Assembly: GCF_006539525.1 (NCBI RefSeq)
Contig: NZ_BJNE01000014.1
Location: forward strand, 38,532 to 102,531
Direction: 5' to 3'
Source of the DNA: Glutamicibacter nicotianae
Lineage (GTDB): Bacteria > Actinomycetota > Actinomycetes > Actinomycetales > Micrococcaceae
DNA length: 64,000 nt
The position numbers were made by a program, and so were the translations under genes. Under the pieces are notes generated by a model that ran no database searches, was not told the origin of the DNA, and worked only from the letters and a program-made list of their open reading frames with translations. Numbering within the stretch: the stretch's first letter is position 1; every line of letters starts with the position of its first letter. This document shows positions 33,051-42,604 of this stretch, piece after piece.

Positions 33051-34514
33051 CTAGAGAAGTCCCAATGGGTTCACATGTGATCCATTGATGATCGTTTCGA
33101 AGTGCAGATGGCAGCCAGTCGAATTGCCGGTGGTGCCAACGTAGCCGATGACCTGGCCCTGCTTCACATGCTGGCCGACACTGACCGCGATGCGGGACAT
33201 ATGGTGGTAGTTGGTGGCCAGGGCCTTGCCCTTGATGACTCCATGCGAAATGGTGACCTTGTTGCCCGAGGATCCACCCCACCCGGCCATCCAGACTTCG
33301 CCGGATGCTGCCGCCATGATGGGCGAGCCGCACTGGCCGCCGAAGCCCCAGTCGATACCCGCGTGCACATAGCCGCCGCGGCCACCGTAATCGATGGTTC
33401 CGGCTGGCGTTGGGCGCCATCCGAAGGTCGAGGTCAAACGGTTGCTGGTGGTCGGCTTAATCAATCCCCAGCTGCTTGGCTCGGCGTAGTCCGAAGACTT
33501 CGGCTGGGATTTCGGTGCAACGTAGGGCTTCTTCTTGTAGGTTCTTTTCTCCGCTCGGGCTTCGGCAGCCTTGCGCTCCTGCTCAGCCTCGTAGGCGGCC
33601 TTTTCCTCAGCGATGCGCTTTCGCTCGGCCGCTGCTTCGCGACGCGCCTTTTCTTCTGCCTTGCGCTTGCGCTCGGCGGCTTCCCGGATCAGGCGCTCCT
33701 GGCGTTCCTTGATCTGCTGATTGACCGCAGCGTATTCCTTCTGCTGCGATTCCAGCTTCGCCTGGATGCGCGGCTTCTGCGCTTCGAGTTCGGCGCTGAG
33801 CGCTTCGGTGCTGGCTACCAGTGCATCCAGCTCGTTCTTGGCGTTCTGCGCAGCATCTCGCGCTGCCTGCTCCTGCGCCAAAGCTTCCTCTGCCTGGGCT
33901 TTCAGCGAGGAGATTTCCTTCTCCACGGCAACCAGGCGAAGCTTGTTGCTTTCGTTATTGGCCTGTTCCTGGGCCAAATCGTTGTATGCGGCATTCTGGG
34001 ATTCCATGGCACGATTGGCCATGTCCAGGCCGTCGGCCATCTTGGTTGCCGAATCCATGTTGAGGATCATGTCCAGCCCGCCCGAGACACCGCCGCGCTT
34101 ATAGGCTTCCGCGGCGATCTGCGCCATCGCGTCCTCCGCTTCGGACAGCTTCGCAGCGTTTTCTTCGATCTGCTGGGCCACTTCATCACGAGTCGCCTGC
34201 GCGCTGATCAAGCGGTTGTTCAGATCGGAGAGGGTGGCCTGGGCATTGGCTACGCGGCTTTGCGCGTCAGCCAATGCCTGCTGGGCAATGGGTACCTGCG
34301 CCTGCTGGTCACGCAATTTCTTGTCGGTTTCCTGGATGTCGGCATCCAGGAATTCCATGTCGGTCTCGAGGTTTTCGATGTTCTTCTCGACCTGAGCTTT
34401 CTTGTCGTCCAGCTCGTCAGCGACCACAAGGCCTGCTGGCAGAGTGAGCGCAAGAGCCATAGCTCCACCGATAGAGGCGCGTAAGAATTTACGTCGCACG
34501 GCGTTCGACAGCAT
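33051..34514 (-). CDS. M23 peptidase with coiled coil (EnvC/RipC-like FtsEX partner)
   Basis: 487-aa exported protein: an N-terminal signal sequence (about 1-32), a long coiled-coil region (about 35-330, rich in Ala, Glu, Lys), and a C-terminal LytM/M23 domain (about 365-487). Zinc ligands are visible in VHAGID and CHLHFE, plus a later H in NYHHM, so it may be an active endopeptidase rather than a non-catalytic activator. Encoded 53 bp downstream of ftsX, it is the obvious cell-wall hydrolase whose activity FtsEX controls at division. Confidence 0.9.
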   Translation of the reverse strand: MLSNAVRRKFLRASIGGAMALALTLPAGLVVADELDDKKAQVEKNIENLETDMEFLDADIQETDKKLRDQQAQVPIAQQALADAQSRVANAQATLSDLNNRLISAQATRDEVAQQIEENAAKLSEAEDAMAQIAAEAYKRGGVSGGLDMILNMDSATKMADGLDMANRAMESQNAAYNDLAQEQANNESNKLRLVAVEKEISSLKAQAEEALAQEQAARDAAQNAKNELDALVASTEALSAELEAQKPRIQAKLESQQKEYAAVNQQIKERQERLIREAAERKRKAEEKARREAAAERKRIAEEKAAYEAEQERKAAEARAEKRTYKKKPYVAPKSQPKSSDYAEPSSWGLIKPTTSNRLTSTFGWRPTPAGTIDYGGRGGYVHAGIDWGFGGQCGSPIMAAASGEVWMAGWGGSSGNKVTISHGVIKGKALATNYHHMSRIAVSVGQHVKQGQVIGYVGTTGNSTGCHLHFETIINGSHVNPLGLL

Positions 34515-34567
34515 AAAGCTCCTTTAAGAAATTGCGTACTTCAGTTCAAGCCTAGATAACGTTTCGG

Positions 34568-35482
34568 CTAAACCTTCAGGTAACGCTTCAACGTTACCAC
34601 TGATGAAATTGTGGCCAAAACGATACCAATAATCAAGAGTATCGGAGCAACTAGCCATATTTCGGTGGTAGAGATGAACGCTACACCGACGTTTTCGTTG
34701 GCCAACTTGTCCTCAACGAGGAACTTCAGCAGCAACCACAGGGTGCCCGAAGCCAGCAGGCCGCCAATCAGCGACGCGATCACGCCTTCGATGATGAATG
34801 GCAATTGAATCGTTGCTTTCGAAGCGCCGACCAGCCGCATGATGGTTGTTTCGAGCCGCCGGTGCATGGCCGAGAGCTGAATGGTCGTCCCGGTGAGCAG
34901 CACCGCGCAAACAATCATCACGATTGCCACGACGGCGGCGGCAGCGGAAGCCACGCGCACCAACTGGAATACCTTTTCAAGCAGTTCGCGTTGGTCGATT
35001 ACCGAGTCAACGCCGTCAACTGTGGAGAACGCTTCGTTGATCACCGGATACTTTTCCGGATCAACGAGTGCGACGCGGAAGGATTCGGGAAGTTGTTCTG
35101 CAGTGACCTGGTCGACCAACGCGGAGTTCTCGTATTGGTCAAGGAAGTTCTCGTACGCCTGTTCCTTGGATTCGTAGGCGAATTCCTTGATGTATGGGGC
35201 GAGCTGCTCGGACTTGAGCATCTCCTCGATGTCCTGCCGCTGTTCCTCGGTGACCGCACTGCCGGCACAGTTCGGTGAGGTGCTCGTGTCATCGCAGAGG
35301 TACACCGCGACTTCCATGCGGTCGTACCAGTAGCCCTTCATCTGGTTGATCTGGAGCTGAAGCAATACCGAAGCGCCAACGAAGGTCAACGATACGAAGG
35401 TCACCAGCACCACGGAAACAACCATGACGACGTTTTGCCGCAGGCCCTTCGCCGCTTCGCGGAGAATAAATCCTAGTCTCAC
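34568..35482 (-). CDS. ftsX: Cell division protein FtsX
   Basis: 304-aa permease-like subunit with an N-terminal membrane helix, an extracellular domain (about 50-170) that contacts the hydrolase, and three C-terminal helices of the MacB/FtsX fold. FtsX forms a transmembrane complex with FtsE and transmits ATP-driven conformational change to peptidoglycan hydrolases. Its start overlaps the ftsE stop by 4 bp. Confidence 0.95.
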   Translation of the reverse strand: MRLGFILREAAKGLRQNVVMVVSVVLVTFVSLTFVGASVLLQLQINQMKGYWYDRMEVAVYLCDDTSTSPNCAGSAVTEEQRQDIEEMLKSEQLAPYIKEFAYESKEQAYENFLDQYENSALVDQVTAEQLPESFRVALVDPEKYPVINEAFSTVDGVDSVIDQRELLEKVFQLVRVASAAAAVVAIVMIVCAVLLTGTTIQLSAMHRRLETTIMRLVGASKATIQLPFIIEGVIASLIGGLLASGTLWLLLKFLVEDKLANENVGVAFISTTEIWLVAPILLIIGIVLATISSVVTLKRYLKV

Positions 35483-36276
35483 TGGTCCTCGTCTTTCTTA
35501 TCCTCGGCAACCTGCGATTCTTCGTCGTATTCCACGGCCGAATCGCCGACGAGCAGTTCACGCGAGCCGTCCTGGTTCACCACAGTGGTCATCGGCGTGT
35601 ACTGGCCATCAATTTCATCGCGGATGACTCGTCCGCGTTTCAGTTCAATAACGCGGTGGCGGTATTCGCTCACCAGCTCGTGCGCGTGCGTTGCCATCAG
35701 GACGGTCGTGCCGTTCTGGTTGATGCGATTGAGCACGTTCATCACTTCGATGCTGTTCTTGCGGTCAAGGTTGCCAGTAGGCTCATCGGCCAGCAGGATC
35801 GACGGCCTGTTCACAATGGCGCGGGCAATGCCAACGCGTTGCTGCTCGCCACCGGAAAGCTCGGTTGGCTTGCGGCGTGCTTTGTCTTCGAGGCCGACCA
35901 TTTTCAATGCGTCCGGCACTCGCTCGCGGATCTGGGCACGGGAGGCACCGATGACTTCCATGGCGAACGCGACGTTGTCGAAGACCGTACGCTCACGCAA
36001 GAGGCGGAAGTCCTGGAAAACGAATCCAATGTCGCGGCGCAGCTTGGGCACACGACGGCTCGGTATGCGGTTGAGGTTCTGTCCGGCCACGTAGACGGAT
36101 CCGTCGGTGGAGCGCTTTTCGCGCAGCACCAAGCTGAGGAAGGTCGACTTACCCGAACCGGATTCACCAACCAGGAAGGCGAATTCGCCACGGTCTATCT
36201 CGATGCTTACATCGTCCAAAGCCGCATTCTGCTGCTTCGGCTCGTAAACCATCGAGACGTTTTCGAATTTAATCAT
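35479..36276 (-). CDS. ftsE: Cell division ATP-binding protein FtsE
   Basis: 265-aa ABC ATPase: Walker A GESGSGKS (about 37-44), signature LSGGEQQRV, Walker B ILLADEPTGNLD and switch His in ATHAHE. Typical FtsE proteins are about 220-230 aa; this one carries an extra acidic C-terminal tail of roughly 40 residues (rich in Asp, Glu, Ser). First gene after prfB in the prfB-ftsEX-M23-smpB-ssrA run; a 280-bp spacer upstream may hold the promoter. Confidence 0.95.
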   Translation of the reverse strand: MIKFENVSMVYEPKQQNAALDDVSIEIDRGEFAFLVGESGSGKSTFLSLVLREKRSTDGSVYVAGQNLNRIPSRRVPKLRRDIGFVFQDFRLLRERTVFDNVAFAMEVIGASRAQIRERVPDALKMVGLEDKARRKPTELSGGEQQRVGIARAIVNRPSILLADEPTGNLDRKNSIEVMNVLNRINQNGTTVLMATHAHELVSEYRHRVIELKRGRVIRDEIDGQYTPMTTVVNQDGSRELLVGDSAVEYDEESQVAEDKKDEDQ

Positions 36277-36556
36277 GTCTTCAATCGCTAGTCTTCGTCG
36301 GGGCGCGACCCACGAACACCAATCTCGAGATCAAACGTCTATTGATGCGCCAGTCTTCCAAACACTATCGGTGCAAGGTTGCGAACCAGCCGAAATATAA
36401 GGCGTGTTGCAAGATTCATGCCGTACGTCCAGCTAACGCGAAGTGCGCAGCTTCGGCATGACTAGCTGTAATTGGCGCAGCAGGATCCGCAACGGTGATG
36501 ATGCTTACACCCTGCATGACAGAAGCGTCCACCGCGGTCAGTGTCAGCGAGACCGC

Positions 36557-37672
36557 CTACTTGCTTGGTCGGCGTTGTCCTGCACGCCAGCGGATGCCTG
36601 CATCGATGAAATCGTCGATTTCACCGTCAAGCACCGCCTGGGTGTTGCCCACTTCATGTTCGGTTCGCAGGTCCTTGACCATTTGATACGGGTTGAGCAC
36701 GTAGGAGCGCATTTGGTCACCCCAAGATGCCTTCACATCGCCGGCGAGTTCCTTCTTCTGCGCGTCCTCCTGCTCCTTCTTCAAGAGCAGCAAGCGCGAC
36801 TGCAGAACTCGAAGCGCGGCAGCACGGTTCTGGATCTGCGATTTCTCGTTCTGCATCGAGACGACGACGCCGGTAGGAATATGCGTCATGCGTACCGCGG
36901 AGTCGGTGGTGTTAACGCTCTGTCCACCAGGCCCCGAAGAGCGGAACACGTCCACGCGGATTTCAGATTCCGGGATTTCGATAGTGTCGGTCTGCTCAAT
37001 CAGCGGCACAACTTCCACGGCCGCAAACGAGGTCTGGCGACGACCCTGATTATCGAATGGCGAGATGCGCACCAGGCGGTGGGTACCGGCTTCTACGGAG
37101 AGCGTGCCGAAGGCATACGGGGCATCAATTTCAAAGGTCGCCGATTTGAGGCCGGCTTCTTCGGCGTACGAAGTGTCCATGACAGTGGCCTTGTATCCAC
37201 GGCGTTCAGCCCAACGCAGGTACATGCGCAGGAGCATCTCCGCGAAGTCCGCGGCATCAACACCGCCGGCACCTGAGCGAATCGTGACAACCGCACCTCG
37301 GGCATCGAATTCGCCGTTGAGGAGGGTGACTATCTCGAGTTCAGCGAGGGCCTTCTGGATGCTGGTGAGCTCCTTGTCCGCTTCATCCAGCGTATCGTCG
37401 TCTTCTTCGAGCTCGGCAAGCTCAACCAGGACTTCCAAATCATCGATTCGCGTCTGCAGCCGAGTCAGCCGTTCCAGCTCGGATTGGCGATGGGATAGCT
37501 TGCTGGTGACGATTTGAGCAGCGGCCGGATCATCCCAGAGGTTGGGAGCGCCCGCTTCTTCCGAGAGGACTGCGATGTCAGCTTTGATCTGCTCGACATC
37601 GCTCACGTCTTCAATTGCGGAGAATGTAGAACGCAGTGAGCGGATTTCAGCGGAGAAGTCAGTTTTTGCCAT
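36557..37672 (-). CDS. prfB: Peptide chain release factor 2
   Basis: 371-aa class I release factor recognising UGA and UAA stop codons. SPF (204-206) is the codon-recognition tripeptide of RF2, and GGQ (249-251) the catalytic loop. The gene is a single uninterrupted frame: the autoregulatory in-frame UGA and +1 frameshift found in many bacteria are absent, as usual in actinobacteria. It lies upstream of ftsE on the same strand. Confidence 0.97.
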   Translation of the reverse strand: MAKTDFSAEIRSLRSTFSAIEDVSDVEQIKADIAVLSEEAGAPNLWDDPAAAQIVTSKLSHRQSELERLTRLQTRIDDLEVLVELAELEEDDDTLDEADKELTSIQKALAELEIVTLLNGEFDARGAVVTIRSGAGGVDAADFAEMLLRMYLRWAERRGYKATVMDTSYAEEAGLKSATFEIDAPYAFGTLSVEAGTHRLVRISPFDNQGRRQTSFAAVEVVPLIEQTDTIEIPESEIRVDVFRSSGPGGQSVNTTDSAVRMTHIPTGVVVSMQNEKSQIQNRAAALRVLQSRLLLLKKEQEDAQKKELAGDVKASWGDQMRSYVLNPYQMVKDLRTEHEVGNTQAVLDGEIDDFIDAGIRWRAGQRRPSK

Positions 37673-37732
37673 GGTCTTCTAAGACTACGTCATTTGGCTT
37701 CTGATCATTGAGTCCGGCGGCCAACGTGGTGA

Positions 37733-38188
37733 TTACCTGCTCAATACGGTTCGAGCGGATGATTCGACTGATATCGGCACTCCACCGGGAACTAGCCACC
37801 CTACTATCGGCGGTTGCACCGAACCGCTCAACTGGAGATTCGCGCCTTGGCCATCGGGCATGATCTGGACCCGGCCGATTCGCAGATTCTCGACCCGGCC
37901 GGCCGCACCAACGTCTGACAGGTACTGCTGCACTGCTTGCTGCACGCGTTGCTCGTCGAGCTGGATCCTTGGGTTGCCGTTGTCCGCAACGAACTCGAAT
38001 TTGTCTACGGCAGCCACGACCGCTCCGTCGGCAATTGACAACAGCTGACGCGCTTTGAGATTGACGGCGCTGGCTGCCAGCACCACGGAAATGGTCAGCA
38101 ATGTGATGGCGCACAGGCCGATTGCCAGCACCAAGGATTGCCCATCCTCATTCCGCAGATTCCGGACGGCACGCTGCGGCCTAGCCAA
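37733..38188 (-). CDS. TadG-like pilus assembly protein
   Basis: 151-aa protein with a short basic N-terminus, a single transmembrane helix (NEDGQSLVLAIGLCAITLLTIS) and a secreted domain, the profile of the Rv3660/TadG-like helicase-associated family in actinobacterial Tad clusters. TTG at 38186-38188 is chosen as start: AAAGGA lies 9-10 nt before it and it overlaps the preceding stop by 8 bp. Last gene of the Tad operon. Confidence 0.75.
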   Translation of the reverse strand: MARPQRAVRNLRNEDGQSLVLAIGLCAITLLTISVVLAASAVNLKARQLLSIADGAVVAAVDKFEFVADNGNPRIQLDEQRVQQAVQQYLSDVGAAGRVENLRIGRVQIMPDGQGANLQLSGSVQPPIVGWLVPGGVPISVESSARTVLSR

Positions 38189-38627
38189 ATCGATCAGTCC
38201 TTTGCGACGCGGAGGAATCCACTGTGAATGCGGACGCCTCGACCCATTCGGATACGAAAGGCAGCGGGACATCCAAGGCTACAGTCACGGTGACGACACT
38301 GCCCGGGCTCAAGCATTCCATTTCGCAACGAATTGAAGTGCGGGCGTTGCGATACCCAAAATTGTGCATGGTTCTTCGCACAACAGCGTGTGCATCGTTC
38401 CTCGCCTGCACAGGGTCTTCGGCGGCGGCAAAGACCTTGGCGGCATGATCGGCAGCACCAACCACGGCATAGCTGCCTCCTTGAAGCTGGCCGGCGGCCA
38501 GTATCAAGTACACCAGGGGAATCAGCAAGACGGTTGAAGCAAAAACGAATTCCACTACCGCACTTCCACGATCTTCATCCCGAATTCTGCGATGCATGGC
38601 GGTAGCCAGATTCTTGGCCCTACCCAT
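38181..38627 (-). CDS. TadE-like pseudopilin
   Basis: 148-aa protein of the TadE family: a short cytoplasmic leader, one hydrophobic helix preceded by RGSAVVEFVFASTVLL (the Glu five to six residues into the helix is the TadE prepilin mark) and an extracellular domain. ATG at 38625-38627 overlaps the preceding TadE gene's stop by 8 bp. Minor pilin or assembly factor of the Flp pilus. Confidence 0.82.
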   Translation of the reverse strand: MGRAKNLATAMHRRIRDEDRGSAVVEFVFASTVLLIPLVYLILAAGQLQGGSYAVVGAADHAAKVFAAAEDPVQARNDAHAVVRRTMHNFGYRNARTSIRCEMECLSPGSVVTVTVALDVPLPFVSEWVEASAFTVDSSASQRTDRFG

Positions 38628-39039
38628 AACGCACTGCTTCTCCTTCCACGTGCAAGTCCCACCCATTGGGCAAGAGCCCGATCAATGGCACTCGGGTGCT
38701 GACCGATACGGTAACCAACTGGCTGTCCCCTACTGGAGTGGTGCTCACGGCAATGTCACGGGCGAATCCACCATGCAAGCTTTCGGTGATCAATGTCCGG
38801 GTTCTGCCTTGGGCATCGGCCGCTGAACGATTGGCCAGTGCACCGTAGTGGGCGCCGTTGGAAGCCGCGTCAATCAGCGTATTTCGCACATGCAGAACCA
38901 GCGCGAGTTGGACAAGCGTCATTGCGATCACCACAAGCAACGTTGTCACCATGACAAATTCCGCTACAGCAGACCCGCGCTCGCTGCGCGTGGGCTCCAC
39001 GGAGCGCAGAATTCCGGATGACCGCGCACCAAAGCTCAT
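38620..39039 (-). CDS. TadE-like pseudopilin
   Basis: 139-aa protein with a 25-residue basic leader, the motif RGSAVAEFVMVTTLLVV and a single hydrophobic helix, matching TadE. The Glu in A-E-F is the residue recognised around the prepilin cleavage site. It follows the Flp pilin-like gene by 6 bp and overlaps the second TadE gene; the two are probably both minor pilins. Confidence 0.85.
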   Translation of the reverse strand: MSFGARSSGILRSVEPTRSERGSAVAEFVMVTTLLVVIAMTLVQLALVLHVRNTLIDAASNGAHYGALANRSAADAQGRTRTLITESLHGGFARDIAVSTTPVGDSQLVTVSVSTRVPLIGLLPNGWDLHVEGEAVRYG

Positions 39040-39045
39040 GCGCGG

Positions 39046-39279
39046 TTATCCCAATCCGGAAACTCGATCGATTGCCTGGTTGAACAGGTCCTGCAGCCTA
39101 GGTCCTGCGATGGCCAGCAACGCGGCGACCAGCAAAGCAGACATGAGCGTGATCATGACCCACCCCGGAACGTCGCCTCTGCTATCCCTGAGTTTCGGAG
39201 AAAGCTTATGAATGAGTAGTTCACCGGCCGCGATGATCTGCATTGCCAGTTTGAGCATCATTTGTTGTACGTGGTTCAT
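39046..39279 (-). CDS. Flp pilin-like protein (DUF4244-like)
   Basis: 77-aa protein with a basic leader of about 35 residues and one hydrophobic helix (GWVMITLMSALLVAALLAIAGP) followed by a short polar tail. Size, topology and position between tadC and the tadE genes identify it as the probable major Flp pilin. It lacks the consensus Glu at position 5 of the mature helix, so cleavage by a prepilin peptidase is uncertain; no such peptidase is encoded nearby. Confidence 0.7.
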   Translation of the reverse strand: MNHVQQMMLKLAMQIIAAGELLIHKLSPKLRDSRGDVPGWVMITLMSALLVAALLAIAGPRLQDLFNQAIDRVSGLG

Positions 39280-39342
39280 GACAGCCCTTCCAACGTGCTA
39301 AAAGAATTCAAAGTGAGAGGTTCAAGATTTTCTATGCACCGT

Positions 39343-40284
39343 TCAGTAGCTCATCTCCAATAACGCTAGGCCGGGGAATACGGCAAAAACGATCGTGAGC
39401 GGCAGAATGCCGAATACCACCGGGATGAGCATGGAAATTTCACGTTTTCCGGCAACTTCCATCAGTTCGCGTTTCGACGCATCGCGAACATCCTGCGCCT
39501 GGTCTCTGAGCACCTGTGCCAAGGGCGTGCCCCGCTCTGTGGCAACAACGATCGCATCGACAAAGCGCGTCATCGCCCCGACTTGCATCCGGTCAGACAT
39601 ATTCTGCATAGCTTGGACCATCGGCGTACCTGCGTGAATGTCGTTCAAGGTCTTCGTGAATTCCTCGCCGATCACTCCATGGCAGATTCGCGAGATTCTC
39701 TCGATTGCTCCCGTTGTGGATTCGCCCGCGCCGACAGTTAGCGCCAGCACCTCGGCCACGGTGGGGAATTGAGTCAGTATTTTTCTAGACCGCCGGTGGA
39801 TCTGTTCGCCAAGCCACCAACCACGCAAGGCGTAGCCCGAAATTCCGAAACCAATGACAACCAGCACTGACAAGAACAAAGAAACGTGATACTGGACGGC
39901 AGCAAGAGCCATGAATGCAGAACCTGCTACCAAACCAGCCAAAGCATAAACGATTTCCTGGGACCGATAGTCAACGAGGCTCATGTCCAATCCTGCAGCG
40001 TTCAGGCGCTTCCGGAGCGTACCGGCAGAAGGACTGTGCAAGCTAGCCAGCTTCTTGATTTGTTGCAGCATGGGGGCAGCTAGCTGGCCCAAAGCCGAGT
40101 GCCCGGAGTCCGAGTGCCAGGAGTCTTCAAGCATGCGCGAGCTTCGAACGCCAACACGGACGTGCGGCGCAATACGATCAGCGAAGGCCATTCTGCGCCA
40201 GCCCGGCAGGTTCACGAAGACCAGCCATAGACCCAGACCAAGTCCCAAACCGCAAAGCGCCGCCCATGACGTATAGCTGCTCAT
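39343..40284 (-). CDS. tadC: TadC-like type II secretion F domain protein
   Basis: 313-aa inner-membrane platform protein with a type II secretion system F (T2SSF) domain in the C-terminal half and hydrophobic segments at the N-terminus, centre and C-terminus. It forms the platform together with TadB for assembly of the Flp pilus. ATG at 40282-40284 overlaps the tadB stop by 4 bp (ATGA). Confidence 0.88.
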   Translation of the reverse strand: MSSYTSWAALCGLGLGLGLWLVFVNLPGWRRMAFADRIAPHVRVGVRSSRMLEDSWHSDSGHSALGQLAAPMLQQIKKLASLHSPSAGTLRKRLNAAGLDMSLVDYRSQEIVYALAGLVAGSAFMALAAVQYHVSLFLSVLVVIGFGISGYALRGWWLGEQIHRRSRKILTQFPTVAEVLALTVGAGESTTGAIERISRICHGVIGEEFTKTLNDIHAGTPMVQAMQNMSDRMQVGAMTRFVDAIVVATERGTPLAQVLRDQAQDVRDASKRELMEVAGKREISMLIPVVFGILPLTIVFAVFPGLALLEMSY

Positions 40285-41132
40285 GCCAGCACTCGTTCTT
40301 CTACCGGCAAGGTACCGAGCCGGAGCATGATTCGATAGCAGACGAACGAAACCACCACGCCGAGGCCGAGCACGATCACTCCCCCGAATGTCATATACGC
40401 ATCTTTCGCAGCTTCCTGGGTGCCCAGGACCAGCAGCAAGATCCACGGCGCCGCAACGGCCAGACGTGCTGCTGAAACAATCCATGATTGCCTGGCCGCG
40501 AGTTCTCCTCGTGTTCTCACGTCATCTCGCAGGAACGCCGACAACGTTGTGAGCGTATGGCCCAAGTCGGTGCCTCCGACCTCACGGGTGATGCGCAATG
40601 TCGTGAGAATTTTGTCAGCTACCGGGTCTGCCAATCGTTCGCCCAGCTGGTCCAGTGCCACAGAGAAGTTCGCGGTGGCTCGATAGTCCAAGGCGAAGTC
40701 CCGGAATAGAGGCCGCAATACGTCCGGTCCCACAACTGCCAACTGGCTCAAGGCTTCAGGAAGCGAGAGACCTGCCCGGATGGCGCTTCGCAAGTGGTCA
40801 ACCACTTCGGGCCATTGCTCTTGCAACGCCGCGTGGCGTTTAGCTGCCTGATGGCGCAGATAAACCCATGGTGCAAATGACCCAAAGAGGCAAAACACGA
40901 CGGCGAAGAGCCACGAAGCGGTGAGTCCCAAGGTCACCAACGCGAAAGTCAGCCCGCAGACCGCGCAAATTGCGATGAATTTTGCCGGCGCCAGATTGCT
41001 CATGCCCGCATGGAGCAATGCGTTCTTGATCGCCGAGCTGCGTTTAGGCGATTTCTCCCACGGGGCAAACAGCAACCAGTCAACCATGAGGGCAATGCCC
41101 AGCCCGCCGAGGAGAGCAAAGAAAGCAACCAC
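40281..41132 (-). CDS. tadB: TadB-like type II secretion F domain protein
   Basis: 283-aa inner-membrane protein with paired N-terminal helices, a central T2SSF domain (E-V-V-D-H-L-R-S-A-I-R-A-G-L-S-L-P-E-A-L) and C-terminal helices. It cooperates with TadC and the TadA motor. It follows tadA by 2 bp, consistent with one operon. Confidence 0.88.
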   Translation of the reverse strand: MVAFFALLGGLGIALMVDWLLFAPWEKSPKRSSAIKNALLHAGMSNLAPAKFIAICAVCGLTFALVTLGLTASWLFAVVFCLFGSFAPWVYLRHQAAKRHAALQEQWPEVVDHLRSAIRAGLSLPEALSQLAVVGPDVLRPLFRDFALDYRATANFSVALDQLGERLADPVADKILTTLRITREVGGTDLGHTLTTLSAFLRDDVRTRGELAARQSWIVSAARLAVAAPWILLLVLGTQEAAKDAYMTFGGVIVLGLGVVVSFVCYRIMLRLGTLPVEERVLA

Positions 41133-41134
41133 CG

Positions 41135-42358
41135 CTACACCGCCATCAGTTCGGCAATATTGATGCCAGCTACATCGAACTTTTCATGCGACCAATCAGC
41201 ACCCCTGGCCGGTTGCAGGCGATCGGCCTGCCGTTCGAAAAGCGTCGAGGACTCAATTTGCCCCTCCTCCACGCGATTGCGCACACTGAGAATTTCGTTG
41301 ACGTAGCGATGGCCCTGGGGGCTTCGTACGCAATGGACAACTAGGTCAATGCATGCGGCTACCGTCTTGATGGTGAAGTCGCTGGTGATGTTCGGTCCGG
41401 CAAGCAGAGGCAAGGTGCAAATTTTGGTGATCGCGTCACGGGCAGAATTCGCATGCAAGGTGCACAGCCCCGCGATTCCCGAGTTCAACGCAATCAGCAT
41501 ATCCAAGGACTCTGCCTCGCGAACCTCGCCGACAATGATGCGTTCAGGGCGCATGCGCAGAGCTTCCTTGACCAATCGGCGCATGGTGATTTCGCCAGTT
41601 CCTTCAAGATTAGCGAGACGTGTTTGCATCGCAACGACATCCCGTAGCGAGAGATTGAGCTCGAAAATTTCCTCGATGGTGATGATTCGTTCCCTGGGGC
41701 CGATCGCTGATGCCAGGCAGTTGAGCATTGTGGTTTTTCCGGCCTGGGTAGGGCCAGTCACGATGACATTAAGACCTGCGCCGATGGCGGTGGAAAGGAA
41801 TCTCGCCGCTTGTTCGCTCAATGATCCGAGCTCGACCAGGTCTTCGAGCTTTCCTGCGCGTGCTATGAACTTGCGAATGTTGATGGCCCAATGCTCGTGG
41901 GTGATATCCGGAATCACGACGTGCAGACGAGATCCGTCGGGCAACTGGCAGTCGACGAATGGTTGGGAAAGATCCAGGCGCCTGCCAGAGGACTTGAGCA
42001 TCCGTTCTACCAGGGCTGCAATTTCGGCCGCTTCCATGCGGATGTGGGTCAGTTCGCTTTGGCCGCCCCTTGCGCAAAAAATTTGATGCGGTGAATTGAC
42101 CCAAATTTCCTCGACAGAAGGATCATCCAGCAGGGGTTGCAATGGTCCAAAACCGGACACGTTGTCGAAAACTGAACGTTGGGCGGCCTCTAGCGATCCA
42201 AGTGAAGGCACAGCTCCAAGCAATGCGCGTTCGTCGTAGTCTCGGATGACTTCATCGATTAAGGCCCGGATCATCGCTGGCTGCTTGGCTGGGTCCAATC
42301 CGCGACGCCGGACCAGCTCACGTACTTCGTCTTCGACAATGGACAGCGCATCCACCAC
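41135..42358 (-). CDS. tadA: TadA/CpaF secretion ATPase
   Basis: 407-aa hexameric ATPase of the type II/IV secretion superfamily that powers Flp pilus assembly. It has an N-terminal domain, Walker A GPTQAGKT (202-209), an Asp box, a Walker B-like glutamate region (IIVGEVREAESLDML) and the His box (GLCTLHANSARDAI). First gene of the Tad operon; 246 bp separate it from a divergent FtsK-like gene. No tadZ/cpaE homologue precedes it, which is unusual. Confidence 0.93.
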   Translation of the reverse strand: MVDALSIVEDEVRELVRRRGLDPAKQPAMIRALIDEVIRDYDERALLGAVPSLGSLEAAQRSVFDNVSGFGPLQPLLDDPSVEEIWVNSPHQIFCARGGQSELTHIRMEAAEIAALVERMLKSSGRRLDLSQPFVDCQLPDGSRLHVVIPDITHEHWAINIRKFIARAGKLEDLVELGSLSEQAARFLSTAIGAGLNVIVTGPTQAGKTTMLNCLASAIGPRERIITIEEIFELNLSLRDVVAMQTRLANLEGTGEITMRRLVKEALRMRPERIIVGEVREAESLDMLIALNSGIAGLCTLHANSARDAITKICTLPLLAGPNITSDFTIKTVAACIDLVVHCVRSPQGHRYVNEILSVRNRVEEGQIESSTLFERQADRLQPARGADWSHEKFDVAGINIAELMAV

Positions 42359-42604
42359 TGGCTCCTTTGGCTTTCCTGTTGGAGGATCCCGAAGTCGGGG
42401 ACCATCGGCGAGCGCGTCGTCGGTGCAGCATACCTATTCGTATGACAAGGGATGCTATCTGCAGCGGAGACGGCTTTCAAGAGGTTGCTGCAGTTGTGGA
42501 TAGTTCTTAATTCTTTCTCCACAATGGGATTTATATTTCCCGATGCCGACCAAATTGCTGGTTTTGATGGGAAAGGCTACTTTCCATCACCTTCAGGAGG
42601 GCTC

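Noticed and set aside
36557..37672. Programmed +1 frameshift in prfB
   Set aside because: The gene is one continuous open frame with no in-frame UGA near codon 25.
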